From contig NZ_CP012946.1 of NCBI RefSeq assembly GCF_001402875.1, positions 3,264,001 through 3,328,000 of the forward strand: a stretch of 64,000 nt of DNA. Reading direction: 5' to 3'. Each line of letters begins with the position of its first letter. Position 1 is the first letter of the stretch. This stretch comes from Blastochloris viridis (GTDB taxonomy: Bacteria > Pseudomonadota > Alphaproteobacteria > Rhizobiales > Xanthobacteraceae). The translations under genes and the position numbers were made by a program. Under the pieces are notes generated by a model that was not told the DNA's origin, did no database searches, and saw only the letters and a program-made list of their open reading frames with translations. Of this stretch, positions 48,952 through 57,936 are shown one piece after another.

Positions 48952-51459
48952 GTGGAACCCGTCACCCCGACCGACGATCGGTTGCCCGAGCCGTTCCGGC
49001 GCTGGTTCGCCGGGCGCGGCTGGGCGCCGCGCCCGCATCAGCTCGCGCTGATGGACAAGGCGCGGGCCGGCCGCTCGACGCTGTTGATCGCGCCGACCGG
49101 CGCCGGCAAGACCCTGGCGGGCTTTCTGCCCAGCCTGGCCGAGCTGGCAGCCGGCCCGCCCGAGACGCAGCGTGGGCTCCATACCCTCTACATCTCGCCG
49201 TTGAAGGCGCTCGCGGTCGATATCGCCCGCAATCTCGAAACCCCGGTTGCCGAGATCGGCCTGCCGATCCGCATCGAGACCCGGACCGGCGACACCCCGT
49301 CCTCCAAGCGCCAGCGGCAGCGTCGCGACCCGCCCGACATCCTGCTCACCACCCCGGAGCAGCTGGCGCTGCTGCTCTCCACCGCGGATGCGCCGTACCT
49401 GTTCGCCACGCTGAAACGCGTGGTGCTGGACGAGCTGCACGCCCTGGTGATCTCCAAGCGCGGCGAGTTGCTGGCGCTCGGGCTCGCCCGGCTCCACGCG
49501 CTGGCGCCAAGGCTGCAGACCATCGGGCTGTCGGCCACGGTGGCGTGGCCGGAGGCGCTGCGCCGCTACCTGGTGCCGCAGACCGCCGCCAGCGAACTGG
49601 CCGACCTGGTGGAGGCGCCGCCCGGCGCTTCGCCGCAGGTTTTGATGCTCGACACCGCCGAGCGGCTGCCGTGGGCCGGGCATTCGGCGCGCCACGCCGT
49701 CGGCGAGGTCTACCACCTGATCAGGCGTCACCGCACCACGCTGGTGTTCGTCAACACCCGCATGCAGGCCGAGTTGGTGTTCCAGCTGCTGTGGGAAGCC
49801 AATGACGACAATCTGCCAATCGCGCTGCATCACGGCTCGCTCGACGTCGCCCAGCGCCGCAAGGTCGAGGCGGCGATGGCCGACGGCCGGCTCAAGGCGG
49901 TGGTGGCGACCTCCTCGCTCGACCTCGGCATCGATTGGGGCGACATCGACCTTGTCATCAATGTCGGCGCGCCCAAGGGCGCCTCGCGGCTGATCCAGCG
50001 CATCGGCCGCGCCAACCACCGGCTCGATGAGCCGTCGAAGGCCGTCCTGGTGCCGGCCAACCGCTTCGAGGTGCTGGAATGCCGCGCCGCCCAGGAGGCG
50101 GTCGCCGCCGGCGCCCAGGATACCGAGCTGCCCCGCCGCGGCGGGCTCGACGTGCTGGCCCAGCACATTCTCGGCACGGCGTGCGCGGCGCCGTTTTCCG
50201 CCGACGGCCTGTTTGCCGAGGTGACCCGGGCTGCGCCCTACGCCGATCTCTCCCGCGCCGACTTCGACGCCACCCTCAGCTTTGCCGCCACCGGTGGCTA
50301 CGCGCTGAAGAGCTATGAGCGGTTCGCCAAGCTGCGCCAGCGCAAGGATGGCCTGTGGCGCATCGCCAACCCGCGCTTTGCCCAGCAGTACCGGCTCAAT
50401 ATCGGCACCATCGTCGAATCGGACCTGCTGACGGTGCGGCTGGTGCGCGGCCGCCGCCGCGCCGAGGGCTCCACCGGGCCGCTTGGCCGCGGCGGCCGGG
50501 CGCTGGGCACGGTCGAGGAGAGCTTCGTCGAGACGCTGACCGCGGGCGATTCCTTCGTGTTCGCCGGCGAAATTGTCGCGTTCGAGGCCATCGTCGAGGA
50601 TCAGGTCTATGTGTCGTGGTCGAGCGATCCCGAACCGCGCATCCCGTCCTATTTCGGCGGCAAGTTTCCGCTGTCGACCTTTTTGGCCGAAAAGGTGCGA
50701 GCGATGATCGCCGATCCGGCGCAATGGGCGGCGCTGCCGGCGCAGGTGGCGGAGTGGCTGTCGATCCAGCGTCGCAACGCCCGCCTGCCGCGCCCGGGCG
50801 AGCTGATGGTGGAGACCTTTCCGCGCGAGGGCCGGCACTATCTGGTCGCCTACCCGTTCGAGGGCCGGCTGGCGCACCAGACCCTCGGCATGCTGCTGAC
50901 GCGGCGGCTGGAGCGGGCGCACCTCGCCCCGCTCGGCTTCGTCGCCAACGATTACGCCCTGGCGGTGTGGACGCGGGCGGACCTGTCGTCGGCAATCGCA
51001 GCGCGGCGGCTCGCGCTCGGCGCGCTGTTCGACCAGGACATGCTGGGCGACGATCTGGAAGCCTGGCTCGACGAATCGGCGCTGATGAAGCGAACCTTCC
51101 GCAGTTGCGCCATCATTGCCGGGCTGATCGAGCGCCGCCACCCCGGCAAGGAAAAATCAGGCCGGCAGATGACGATGTCGACCGACCTCGTTTTTGACGT
51201 GCTGCGCCGCCATGAGCCGGACCACCTGCTGCTGCGCGTCGCCCGGGCCGATGCCGCCACCGGCCTCATCGACCTCCGCCGGCTGGCGATGCTGCTTGCG
51301 CGCGTGCACGGCTCCATTCGCCACGTGGCGCTAGAGAAGGTGTCGCCGCTGGCGGTGCCGGTGCTGCTCGAGATCGGCCGCGAGCCGGTGTTCGGCGCCG
51401 GCGCGGAGGAGTTGATGGCGGAGAACGCGGCCGAGCTGGTCGAGGAGGCGATGCGGTGA
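48952..51459 (+). CDS. Lhr-type ligase-associated DEXH-box helicase
   Basis: An 835-residue superfamily 2 helicase. Walker A is LIAPTGAGKTLAGFLP (about 41-56), the DExH box LDELHALV (about 162), motif III GLSATV, and motif VI QRIGRANHRLDEPS. The Lhr winged-helix and beta-barrel C-terminal parts follow. Proteins of this group are often encoded with PdeM, a DNA ligase and an exonuclease in DNA repair clusters; here only pdeM follows (4-base overlap). The start is a GTG with weak ribosome site. Confidence 0.92.
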   Translation: MEPVTPTDDRLPEPFRRWFAGRGWAPRPHQLALMDKARAGRSTLLIAPTGAGKTLAGFLPSLAELAAGPPETQRGLHTLYISPLKALAVDIARNLETPVAEIGLPIRIETRTGDTPSSKRQRQRRDPPDILLTTPEQLALLLSTADAPYLFATLKRVVLDELHALVISKRGELLALGLARLHALAPRLQTIGLSATVAWPEALRRYLVPQTAASELADLVEAPPGASPQVLMLDTAERLPWAGHSARHAVGEVYHLIRRHRTTLVFVNTRMQAELVFQLLWEANDDNLPIALHHGSLDVAQRRKVEAAMADGRLKAVVATSSLDLGIDWGDIDLVINVGAPKGASRLIQRIGRANHRLDEPSKAVLVPANRFEVLECRAAQEAVAAGAQDTELPRRGGLDVLAQHILGTACAAPFSADGLFAEVTRAAPYADLSRADFDATLSFAATGGYALKSYERFAKLRQRKDGLWRIANPRFAQQYRLNIGTIVESDLLTVRLVRGRRRAEGSTGPLGRGGRALGTVEESFVETLTAGDSFVFAGEIVAFEAIVEDQVYVSWSSDPEPRIPSYFGGKFPLSTFLAEKVRAMIADPAQWAALPAQVAEWLSIQRRNARLPRPGELMVETFPREGRHYLVAYPFEGRLAHQTLGMLLTRRLERAHLAPLGFVANDYALAVWTRADLSSAIAARRLALGALFDQDMLGDDLEAWLDESALMKRTFRSCAIIAGLIERRHPGKEKSGRQMTMSTDLVFDVLRRHEPDHLLLRVARADAATGLIDLRRLAMLLARVHGSIRHVALEKVSPLAVPVLLEIGREPVFGAGAEELMAENAAELVEEAMR

Positions 51460-52157
51460 GCGCGGCGGGAAGTGCCAGCTTCACGGTGGCCGGCGCCGAA
51501 CTGGTGGCCGACCCGCTGGGCGGGCTGTGGTGGCCGGCCGAACGGCTGCTGGCGGTGGCCGATCTCCATTTTGAGAAGGGCTCGAGCTTTGCCGCGCGCG
51601 GCCGGCCACTGCCACCCTACGACACCATCGACACCTTGGCAGCGCTGGCGCGGTTGATCGCGCACTATCGTCCGGCACAGGTGGTGGCGCTCGGCGACAG
51701 CTTCCACGATCCCTACGCATATCAACGACTTACCGCGCAGCATCGTGCAGCAATCGCCGCGTTGCAGGCGGGCCGGCGCTGGGTGTGGATCGCCGGCAAC
51801 CACGACCCGATGCCGCCGGCCCGGCTTGGGTGTGCGGGAATTGGCGGCGAGGTGGCGGACGAGCTTCGGCTCGGCCCGCTCAGCTTTCGCCACCAGCCGA
51901 CGCCGGGGCCGGCGCCGGGCGAGATCGCCGGCCATCTCCACCCCGCCGCCAAGCTGCGCGGGGCGGGCGGCTCGGTGCGGCGACGCTGCTTCGCCACCTG
52001 CGGCGCGCGGGTGGTGATGCCGGCGCTCGGCGCCTATGCCGGCGGGCTCAACGTCCGCGACGCTGCCTTCGCGCCGCTGTTTCCGGCCGGCTTCGCCGCC
52101 TTGATGCTGGGCGCGAAGGTCTACCCGGTGGCATCGGACCGGCTGTGGCCGGATTGA
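51456..52157 (+). CDS. pdeM: Ligase-associated DNA damage response endonuclease PdeM
   Basis: A 233-residue metallophosphoesterase. The metal-binding motifs appear in order: VADLHFEKG, LGDSFHD, WIAGNHDP and EIAGHLHP. A short C-terminal domain includes RCFATCGARVVMPALGAYAGGLNV, typical of the PdeM group. Its GTG start overlaps the helicase stop, so the two are translated together. Confidence 0.9.
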   Translation: MSAAGSASFTVAGAELVADPLGGLWWPAERLLAVADLHFEKGSSFAARGRPLPPYDTIDTLAALARLIAHYRPAQVVALGDSFHDPYAYQRLTAQHRAAIAALQAGRRWVWIAGNHDPMPPARLGCAGIGGEVADELRLGPLSFRHQPTPGPAPGEIAGHLHPAAKLRGAGGSVRRRCFATCGARVVMPALGAYAGGLNVRDAAFAPLFPAGFAALMLGAKVYPVASDRLWPD

Positions 52158-52172
52158 CCAGGCGGCGGCCGG

Positions 52173-53120
52173 TCAAAGCCGCCTGCCCTCGACGAAGGCG
52201 CGGATCAGGTGGTGGGCCAGCGCGGTCGGCGGCGGGCAGAAGCTCTGGTCGGGGTGGCTGCGGCTGAGCATCAGCGCGGCGTCGCGCCGCGCCACCCAGC
52301 GGGCGCCGAGCAACTCGGAGGTGTCGACGGTCAGCAGCTCGCTGAGGCCTTCGGCGATGCAGCCGACCATCACCGACATCGGGAACGGCCAGGGCTGGGA
52401 GGCGAGGTAGCGCACCCGCCCGACCGCGACGCCGGCCTCCTCGCGGGTCTCGCGGCGCACGGCGTCCTCGAAAGTCTCGCCGGGCTCGACGAAGCCGGCG
52501 AGGCACGACCACATCCCGGGCGGAAAGCGCGCCTGCCGGCACAGCAGGCAGCGCTCGCCGCGGGTGACGAGCATGATCACCACCGGGTCGGTGCGCGGGA
52601 AGTGCTCGGCCTGGCACGACGGGCAGTCGCGTTTCCAGCCGGCGAGGCCGAGCCGGGTCGGCGTTCCGCAGGCGGAGCAAAACCGATGGGTGGCGTGCCA
52701 GTGCATCAGCGCCTTGGCGGTGGCGAGCCCGGCGAGCTGGCCGGGCGGCACCAGCCCCTGCATCGCAATCGAGCGGAGATCCGACACGAACACGTCGGGA
52801 TAGGTGGCCTGGGTCTCCGTGGTCACGGCGTCGATCAGGGTGGCAAAGCGCGGCGCCCGGCCCTCCAGGCCGAGAAAGGCCCGCTCCCGCGCCACCCCGA
52901 TGCCGGCGGCGCGGTCGAGATCGAACAGGGCGTCGTAGCCCGCGTCGACCCGGTGCAGCACGATCATCTCGCCGGCGACGACGTAGCTGCGGGCGGCGGG
53001 ATCGAGCGCGGCACCGGCCAGGAAGGCGTCGTCGGTGCGATGCTCGCTGGCTCGGTCGATCGTGCCGCCGACATAGCCAAGAGGCGGCGGCGGGGCGCGC
53101 CGGAATGAAGGCCGAAGCAT
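52173..53120 (-). CDS. nudC: NAD(+)/NADH pyrophosphatase (NudC family)
   Basis: Hydrolyses NAD(H) to NMN(H) and AMP and can remove NAD caps from RNA. The 315 residues have an N-terminal domain. A zinc ribbon CSACGTPTRLG...DCPSC lies near 140-165, and the Nudix box GFVEPGETFEDAVRRETREEAGV at about 205-227. SQPWPFPMSVM is the NudC signature. ATGs at 53120, 53144 and 53153 are in frame; the upstream ones fall in a dispersed repeat, so 53120 is preferred with low certainty. Confidence 0.93.
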   Translation of the reverse strand: MLRPSFRRAPPPPLGYVGGTIDRASEHRTDDAFLAGAALDPAARSYVVAGEMIVLHRVDAGYDALFDLDRAAGIGVARERAFLGLEGRAPRFATLIDAVTTETQATYPDVFVSDLRSIAMQGLVPPGQLAGLATAKALMHWHATHRFCSACGTPTRLGLAGWKRDCPSCQAEHFPRTDPVVIMLVTRGERCLLCRQARFPPGMWSCLAGFVEPGETFEDAVRRETREEAGVAVGRVRYLASQPWPFPMSVMVGCIAEGLSELLTVDTSELLGARWVARRDAALMLSRSHPDQSFCPPPTALAHHLIRAFVEGRRL

Positions 53121-53138
53121 GAGGTGCCGCAGGAGCTT

Positions 53139-53199
53139 GAGCATTTTCCGCAAGCGCGGGAACCGACCTTGCGGCAGAAAATGCGAAAATTCAGAAGCC
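53139..53199. repeat. Dispersed intergenic repeat, family B, copy 1
   Basis: GAGCATTTTCCGCAAG...AACCG...GCGGCAGAAAATGCGAAAATTCA has inverted ends (GCATTTTC / GAAAATGC). It sits at the 5' end of nudC. Copies are at 57835-57900 and 61902-61965. Confidence 0.75.
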
Positions 53200-53245
53200 T
53201 GGAGGATCCGCTTGGTGGGTGGTCGGCGGAGGCTCCAAGGGGCGA

Positions 53246-53659
53246 TCAGACCGCAAGACTGGCGCGGAGCGACTTGACGAAGGCATCGCGGGCGGCGGGC
53301 TCAAACGGCACCGGCGCCCCCTTGCCCCACACCGGATCGGGCCACGCCGAATCGGTGCTGAAGCGGGCGATAACGTGGATGTGAAGCTGCGACACCTGGT
53401 TGCCGAGCGCGGCAACGTTGAGCTTGTCGCAGCCGGTCGCCTCCTTCAGCGCACGCGAGGCCGCGGCGATCTCCTCGATCACGGCGCCGCGGTCTTCCTC
53501 CGAAAGGTCAATCAGATCAATGGCACCGGCGACCTGCGGAATCAGCAGCAGCCAGGGAAAGCGACGGTCGTCGACCAGCCGGACGACCGAGAGCGGCAAC
53601 TCGGCCACCGCGACGCTGCCCTGTTCAAGGCGGGGGTCTATCGCGAACGCAACGGACAT
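53246..53659 (-). CDS. HIT-family (histidine triad) nucleotide-binding protein
   Basis: A 137-residue protein. The phosphohydrolase motif appears as VSQLHIHVIAR (His-x-His-x-x, near 93-97), in the form used by a distinct HIT branch where the third His is replaced. DDRRFPWLLLIPQVAGAIDLIDLSEEDR is the usual N-terminal half. The substrate is a nucleotide conjugate of unknown type. Confidence 0.87.
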   Translation of the reverse strand: MSVAFAIDPRLEQGSVAVAELPLSVVRLVDDRRFPWLLLIPQVAGAIDLIDLSEEDRGAVIEEIAAASRALKEATGCDKLNVAALGNQVSQLHIHVIARFSTDSAWPDPVWGKGAPVPFEPAARDAFVKSLRASLAV

Positions 53660-53775
53660 ATCGTCGTCTCCTGAACCTCATCGTCATAGAGTGCGACTAA
53701 ACCGCATGAAACCGGCCATGTCTGTGTCGGTTGATGCAATTGGGGCTGTTCTTGCGTCGCCAGAGTGAACACCCG

Positions 53776-54261
53776 ATGAAGTATGGCATCAAACGTCGCT
53801 GGATCCTGGTCGGCGCCGTGCTGCTGGCATTCGGCATTCCGTCCACCGTGCCGGCCTCCGACGATCCGGTGGCCCTGGTTCGAGACGTCTACAGCCGGGC
53901 GGCGACGCTCGGCGCCAACGCGCTGCCGGAGCGCGACTTCCTCGCATTGCTGAGCGCCGAGCTGCGCAAGGCGTGGCAGCTGCGAGGCAAGCCCGCCGGC
54001 AACGGCGCAGGGGTGAGAACCGCGGTGTTCGGCCCCGGCGCCGGTGCCGGCCGCAGCGTTGCGGTGCAGCGCGTCACCAACATTCCCGGCCTGCCGAAGG
54101 AACGCATCGTTGCGGTGGAGTTCACGTCCGGGACGGAAGCGCGGCAGGTGTTCGTCCATCTGGCGCCCGACGCGGGACGATGGACCATTGTCAACATCAT
54201 CTATGACGAGGGCGACGACTTCCGCCAAAGCGCCGAACGATTTGCCAAGGCGGCAGGATGA
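53776..54261 (+). CDS. Exported protein, DUF3828-like, unknown function
   Basis: A 161-residue protein. The signal peptide (about 1-26, cleavage near VPA-SD) is followed by a small alpha+beta mature domain (DDPVALVRDVYSRAATLG, VAVEFTSGTEARQVFVHL, RWTIVNIIYDEGDDFRQSAERF). The pattern of a helix, then strands and a late 'W.I.nI.Y' is like DUF3828/NTF2-type lipoprotein domains. ATG at 53776 is preferred since the signal peptide starts there. Confidence 0.7.
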   Translation: MKYGIKRRWILVGAVLLAFGIPSTVPASDDPVALVRDVYSRAATLGANALPERDFLALLSAELRKAWQLRGKPAGNGAGVRTAVFGPGAGAGRSVAVQRVTNIPGLPKERIVAVEFTSGTEARQVFVHLAPDAGRWTIVNIIYDEGDDFRQSAERFAKAAG

Positions 54262-54393
54262 TGGCGGCAGAGCTGTCGTCTGCCACCTCCGGCCGGCCGC
54301 GCCGGCCCGAACACGCCAACGATGCCGGCCAAACCGCCGGACGTCGTCCGCGCGTGCCGCCGGGGATATGCGCCGATGAGGCGCAAAGCCGGC

Positions 54394-54422
54394 TTGCCTT
54401 CGGCGCGCGGGCAGACGATATA
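54394..54422 (+). promoter_or_regulatory. Promoter of the SRP RNA gene
   Basis: TTGCCT (54394-54399) and GATATA (54417-54422) lie 17 bases apart. The predicted start, 7-8 bases further, coincides with the 5' end of the SRP RNA stem. Confidence 0.7.
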
Positions 54423-54428
54423 GGGCTC

Positions 54429-54526
54429 GGGAGGTTGGCGGTGGACGGACCACTCGCCAACCGGGTCAGGTCCGGAAGGAAGCAGCCCTAACGAGATTGA
54501 GCCGGGTCGCTCGTCCAGCCTCCCAC
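54429..54526 (+). ncRNA. ffs: Signal recognition particle RNA (4.5S-type)
   Basis: It contains the invariant SRP RNA apical motif GGTCAGGTCCGGAAGGAAGC (GGAA tetraloop and flanking asymmetric loop). The end stem GGAGGTTGG (54430-54438) pairs with CCAGCCTCC (54515-54523). About 98 bases is the normal alphaproteobacterial length. It binds Ffh and targets nascent membrane proteins. It lies directly upstream of dnaX, a conserved place in the group. Confidence 0.95.
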
Positions 54527-54646
54527 TTTCGTCCGCGACATGCGACGCGCGCCTTGGGCCGCGCACAACCGCCGGCGAGGCCGGGTCGCCCGTTTGCCGG
54601 CCCACTCCTTCACTGGTTGACGATCCCGGTGTCGGTCCAGGTGGCG

Positions 54647-56506
54647 ATGCCGGTCGAATCACCCGACGACAAGGCCGTCCCTGCGATGACCGATGTGCCC
54701 CCGCCTTCCCTCCCCGCGGACGGCCCGGCCCTGCCGGGGCTGGAGATGGTGGCCAAGCCGGCGGCGGGCTACCGGGTGCTGGCGCGCAAATATCGCCCGC
54801 AGCGGTTCGAGGACCTGATCGGCCAGCAGGCGATGGTCCGCACCATCGGCAACGCGTTCGCAACCGGACGCATTCCCCAGGCCTGGGTGCTGACCGGCGT
54901 GCGTGGCGTCGGCAAGACCACCACCGCGCGCATCCTGGCCCGCGCCCTCAATTATGAGGCGCCGGGTGTCGCCGGCCCGACCATCGACCTCAAGGCCGAA
55001 GGCGTGCATTGCCGCGCCATCATGGAAAGCCGCCACGTCGACGTGATCGAGATCGACGCCGCCTCCCACAACGGCGTCGCCGACATTCGCGAGCTCACCG
55101 ACAATTCGCGCTACCGTCCGGTCGCGGCGCGCATGAAGGTCTATATCGTCGACGAAGTGCACATGCTGTCGACGGCGGCGTTCAACGCCCTGCTCAAGAC
55201 GCTGGAAGAGCCGCCCGAGCACGTCAAATTCATCTTCGCCACCACCGAGATCCGCAAAGTTCCGGTCACGGTGCTGTCGCGCTGCCAGCGCTTCGATTTG
55301 CGCCGGGTCGAGGGCGCGACCCTGGTCGGCCATCTCGCCGGCATCTGCGACAAGGAAGCCGTCACTGCTGATCCGGAGGCGCTCGCCGTTATCGCGCGCG
55401 CCGCCGAGGGCTCGGTGCGCGATTCGCTGTCGCTGCTCGATCAGGCCATCGCCCACGGCGCCGGCCGGATCGAGGCGGAGGCGGTGCGCACCATGCTCGG
55501 CCTTGCCGACCGCGCCCGCATCATCGACCTGTTCCAGGCGCTGATGCGCGGCGACATCGCCGGCGCGCTGGCCGAGTTCCGCGAACAATATGATGGCGGC
55601 GCCGACCCCGCCTCGATCCTGGTCGACCTCGCCGACTTCACCCACCTCGTCACCCGCGTGAAGATCGTGCCAACGGTAGCCGACGACCCCGCTCTGGTCG
55701 AGGCCGAGCGCCGCGGCGCCCGCGAGCTGGCCGGCGCGCTGGCGATGCGGGTGCTGGCGCGGGCGTGGCAGATGCTGTCGAAGGGCGTCGCCGAGGTGAA
55801 CGCCCACGCCCGCCCGGCGCAGGCCGCCGAAATGGTGCTGGTGCGCCTCGCCTATGCCGCCGACATGCCGACGCCAGACGAGGCGCTGCGCAAATTGTCC
55901 GATCTCGTCTCCGCGGGCGCTGCCCCGGCGGCTCCCTCCGGCAATGGCGGCAACGGCGCCCGCGCCCAGCGCTTTGGTGGCGCCCAGGCGGCAACGCACG
56001 CCGTGGCCACCGTGGCGGCGCCCCAAACCGAGGCTGTGGGCGCGCCACGTCTCAACGCGTTCGAAGAGGTGGTCGCTCTTGCCGCGAGCCACCGCGACAT
56101 CCTGCTCAAGACCCAGCTCGAGACCGGGGTGCGGCTGGTGGCGTTCCAGGACGGCCGGCTGGAGATCGCGCTGGCCGGGGCCTCGCCCACGATCATCACC
56201 GAACTCGGCGAAAAGCTGAAAAGCTGGACCGGGCGGCGCTGGGTGGTGACGCTGTCACGCGAGGGCGGCGGCAAGACCATCGCCGAGCAGCGCCAGGAAG
56301 AAGCCGACCAGGTGCGCGAGGGCATCGACGCCAATCCGGTGGTGCGCGCGGTGCTGGAGCGCTTCCCCGGCGCCAAGATCGCCCGCGTCCGCCATCTCGC
56401 TGCCGCGCCGGCGACGGACACGCCCCCCCTTGCCGATCTGCCGCCGCTCGACGATGAAGGGCTCGACGGCCTGTTCGCCGGGCCCGACGACGACGACATC
56501 CAATAA
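54647..56506 (+). CDS. dnaX: DNA polymerase III subunit tau/gamma
   Basis: Clamp-loader ATPase. The 619 residues have Walker A GVRGVGKTTTARILARAL (about 95) and YIVDEVHMLSTAAFNALLKTLEEPP (Walker B). FIFATTEIRKVPVTVLSRCQRFDLR is the SRC motif, and domain III is followed by a tau-like C-terminal region (about 470-600). Only one of the usual four zinc-binding Cys remains (GVHCRAIMESRH), as in other alphaproteobacteria. The start is uncertain: 54647 has AGGTGG close upstream and 54686 is an alternative. It is followed by ybaB and recR. Confidence 0.95.
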   Translation: MPVESPDDKAVPAMTDVPPPSLPADGPALPGLEMVAKPAAGYRVLARKYRPQRFEDLIGQQAMVRTIGNAFATGRIPQAWVLTGVRGVGKTTTARILARALNYEAPGVAGPTIDLKAEGVHCRAIMESRHVDVIEIDAASHNGVADIRELTDNSRYRPVAARMKVYIVDEVHMLSTAAFNALLKTLEEPPEHVKFIFATTEIRKVPVTVLSRCQRFDLRRVEGATLVGHLAGICDKEAVTADPEALAVIARAAEGSVRDSLSLLDQAIAHGAGRIEAEAVRTMLGLADRARIIDLFQALMRGDIAGALAEFREQYDGGADPASILVDLADFTHLVTRVKIVPTVADDPALVEAERRGARELAGALAMRVLARAWQMLSKGVAEVNAHARPAQAAEMVLVRLAYAADMPTPDEALRKLSDLVSAGAAPAAPSGNGGNGARAQRFGGAQAATHAVATVAAPQTEAVGAPRLNAFEEVVALAASHRDILLKTQLETGVRLVAFQDGRLEIALAGASPTIITELGEKLKSWTGRRWVVTLSREGGGKTIAEQRQEEADQVREGIDANPVVRAVLERFPGAKIARVRHLAAAPATDTPPLADLPPLDDEGLDGLFAGPDDDDIQ

Positions 56507-56564
56507 CGCCGGCCTGGAACACCGAAAGTACCGGGCCGTTGGATCGCACCAACGAGGGGACGAC

Positions 56565-56882
56565 ATGGATATCATGGGAATGATGGGCAAGGCCAAGCAG
56601 CTCCAGGCCAAGCTCGAGGCGCTGCAGGCCGAGATGGACACCATCGAGGTCGACGGCGCGGCCGGCGGCGGCCTGGTGACCTGCCGCGCCACCGCCAAGG
56701 GCGAGATGCGGGCGCTGTCGATCGACCCCAGCCTGCTCAAGCCCGAGGAAAAGGAAATCGTCGAGGATCTGGTGATGGCCGCGCTCGCCGATGCCCGCAA
56801 GAAGGGAGAGGCGGCGATGGCCGAGAAGATGTCGGCGCTGGCCGGCGGCCTGCCGCTGCCGCCCGGGCTCAAGCTGTTCTGA
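56565..56882 (+). CDS. ybaB: YbaB/EbfC nucleoid-associated protein
   Basis: A 105-residue DNA-binding protein. Family start MGMMGKAKQLQAKLEALQAEM forms a helix (3-25), then GGGLVTCRATAKGEMRALSIDP strands, and a C-terminal helix and PPGLKLF. Family members bind DNA as dimers and are often encoded between dnaX and recR, as here. GAGGGGA precedes the ATG. Confidence 0.95.
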   Translation: MDIMGMMGKAKQLQAKLEALQAEMDTIEVDGAAGGGLVTCRATAKGEMRALSIDPSLLKPEEKEIVEDLVMAALADARKKGEAAMAEKMSALAGGLPLPPGLKLF

Positions 56883-56900
56883 GCGATTTCGCTGCCAATC

Positions 56901-57025
56901 GTCGTCCCGGGCAAGCGGCGTCAGCCGCGCGACCCGGGACCGTTTGCAGATCAGAAGCCGTGCCTTGCTGACGGTTCCGGGTCTTGGCCGGATGCTGCGC
57001 ATCCCGCCTCGCCCGGAACGACGAG
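56901..57025. repeat. Dispersed intergenic repeat, family A, copy 3
   Basis: GTCGTCCCGGGCAAGCGGCG at one end and GCCCGGAACGACGAG at the other, with GCGACCCGGGACC and ATGCTGCGCATCCCGC inside. It is nearly the same as the copy at 63510-63634. It lies between ybaB and recR. Confidence 0.75.
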
Positions 57026-57059
57026 GCTTCGGCGAAGCACTCTATAACGTTATCCCCCG

Positions 57060-57662
57060 ATGCCCGCTGTCGCCGGTCCCGAGATCGAACGCCTGGTCCA
57101 GTTGCTGGCGCGCCTGCCCGGCCTCGGGCCGCGCTCGGCCCGGCGCGCGGTGCTGCACCTGATCAAGAAACGCGAGCAGCTGATGGCGCCGCTGGCCGCG
57201 GCGCTCGCCGACACGCTCGCCAAGGTCACGGTGTGCCGGGTGTGCGGCAACATCGACACCGTCGATCCCTGCTGCGTCTGTTCCGATCCGCGGCGCGACC
57301 CGACCACGCTGGTGGTGGTCGACGACGTCGCCGACCTGTGGGCGCTGGAGCGGGCGGCGGTGATCCAGGCGCGCTACCACGTGCTAGGCGGCACGCTGTC
57401 ACCGCTCGACGGCGTCGGCCCCGACGACCTCAACCTCGCCGGCCTGGTCGGCCGCGTCACCACGGATGGGGTGCGCGAGGTGATCCTGGCGCTCGACGCC
57501 ACCGTCGACGGCCAGACCACCGCCCACTACGTCACCGATCTGCTGCGGCCGACCGGAGCCAAGATCTCGCGCCTCGCCCACGGCGTCCCGGTCGGCGGCG
57601 AACTCGATTACCTCGACGAGGGCACGTTGGCCCAGGCGCTGCGCGCCCGCACGCCGTTCTGA
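57060..57662 (+). CDS. recR: Recombination protein RecR
   Basis: Works with RecF and RecO to load RecA at gaps. The 200 residues have a helix-hairpin-helix ([20 protein letters not shown]), a zinc finger ([17 protein letters not shown], about 57-73), a Toprim domain ([14 protein letters not shown]...[16 protein letters not shown]) and a C-terminal Walker-like segment ([20 protein letters not shown]). A family-A repeat separates it from ybaB. Confidence 0.97.
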   Translation: MPAVAGPEIERLVQLLARLPGLGPRSARRAVLHLIKKREQLMAPLAAALADTLAKVTVCRVCGNIDTVDPCCVCSDPRRDPTTLVVVDDVADLWALERAAVIQARYHVLGGTLSPLDGVGPDDLNLAGLVGRVTTDGVREVILALDATVDGQTTAHYVTDLLRPTGAKISRLAHGVPVGGELDYLDEGTLAQALRARTPF

Positions 57663-57694
57663 TCCTTCGCACCTTTGAGCAGATGCATCCGCCG

Positions 57695-57793
57695 CCCTCA
57701 CCCTGAGGAGATCGCGAAGCGATCGTCTCGAGGGGCATGGGCGGCCAGTCTCATCCTTCGAGCCGCGGTCTTCGACCGCTCATCAGGATGAGG
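57695..57793. repeat. Dispersed intergenic repeat, family D (paired inverted units)
   Basis: Two facing units, CCCTCACCCTGAGGAG...GTCTCGAGGG and CATCCTTCGAG...CATCAGGATGAG, are of the 'catcctgaggag' type widespread in Bradyrhizobium-like genomes. It lies between recR and the AmpG-like gene. Confidence 0.65.
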
Positions 57794-57834
57794 AGCAAGC
57801 GTCTGTTCGATGGGAAGAGGGATGACACGCGAAT

Positions 57835-57900
57835 TAGAGCATTTTCCGCACAAGTGGGATCCGGTTGTGCGAAAGAAAATGCGAAATAACAAAGACCTAG
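57835..57900. repeat. Dispersed intergenic repeat, family B, copy 2
   Basis: GAGCATTTTCCGCACAAG...CCGGTTGTGCGAAAGAAAATGCGAAATAAC matches copies at 53139-53199 and 61902-61965. It ends in a further palindrome. Confidence 0.8.
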
Positions 57901-57936
57901 AGCATCTGACCTGATGCAGTCAGGTCAGATGCTCTA
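57898..57936. repeat. Palindrome joined to family B repeat; possible AmpG-gene terminator
   Basis: TAGAGCATCTGACCTGA pairs perfectly with TCAGGTCAGATGCTCTA around a 5-base loop. It overlaps the stop codon of the AmpG-like gene (57934-57936) and the end of the family B repeat. Confidence 0.8.
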
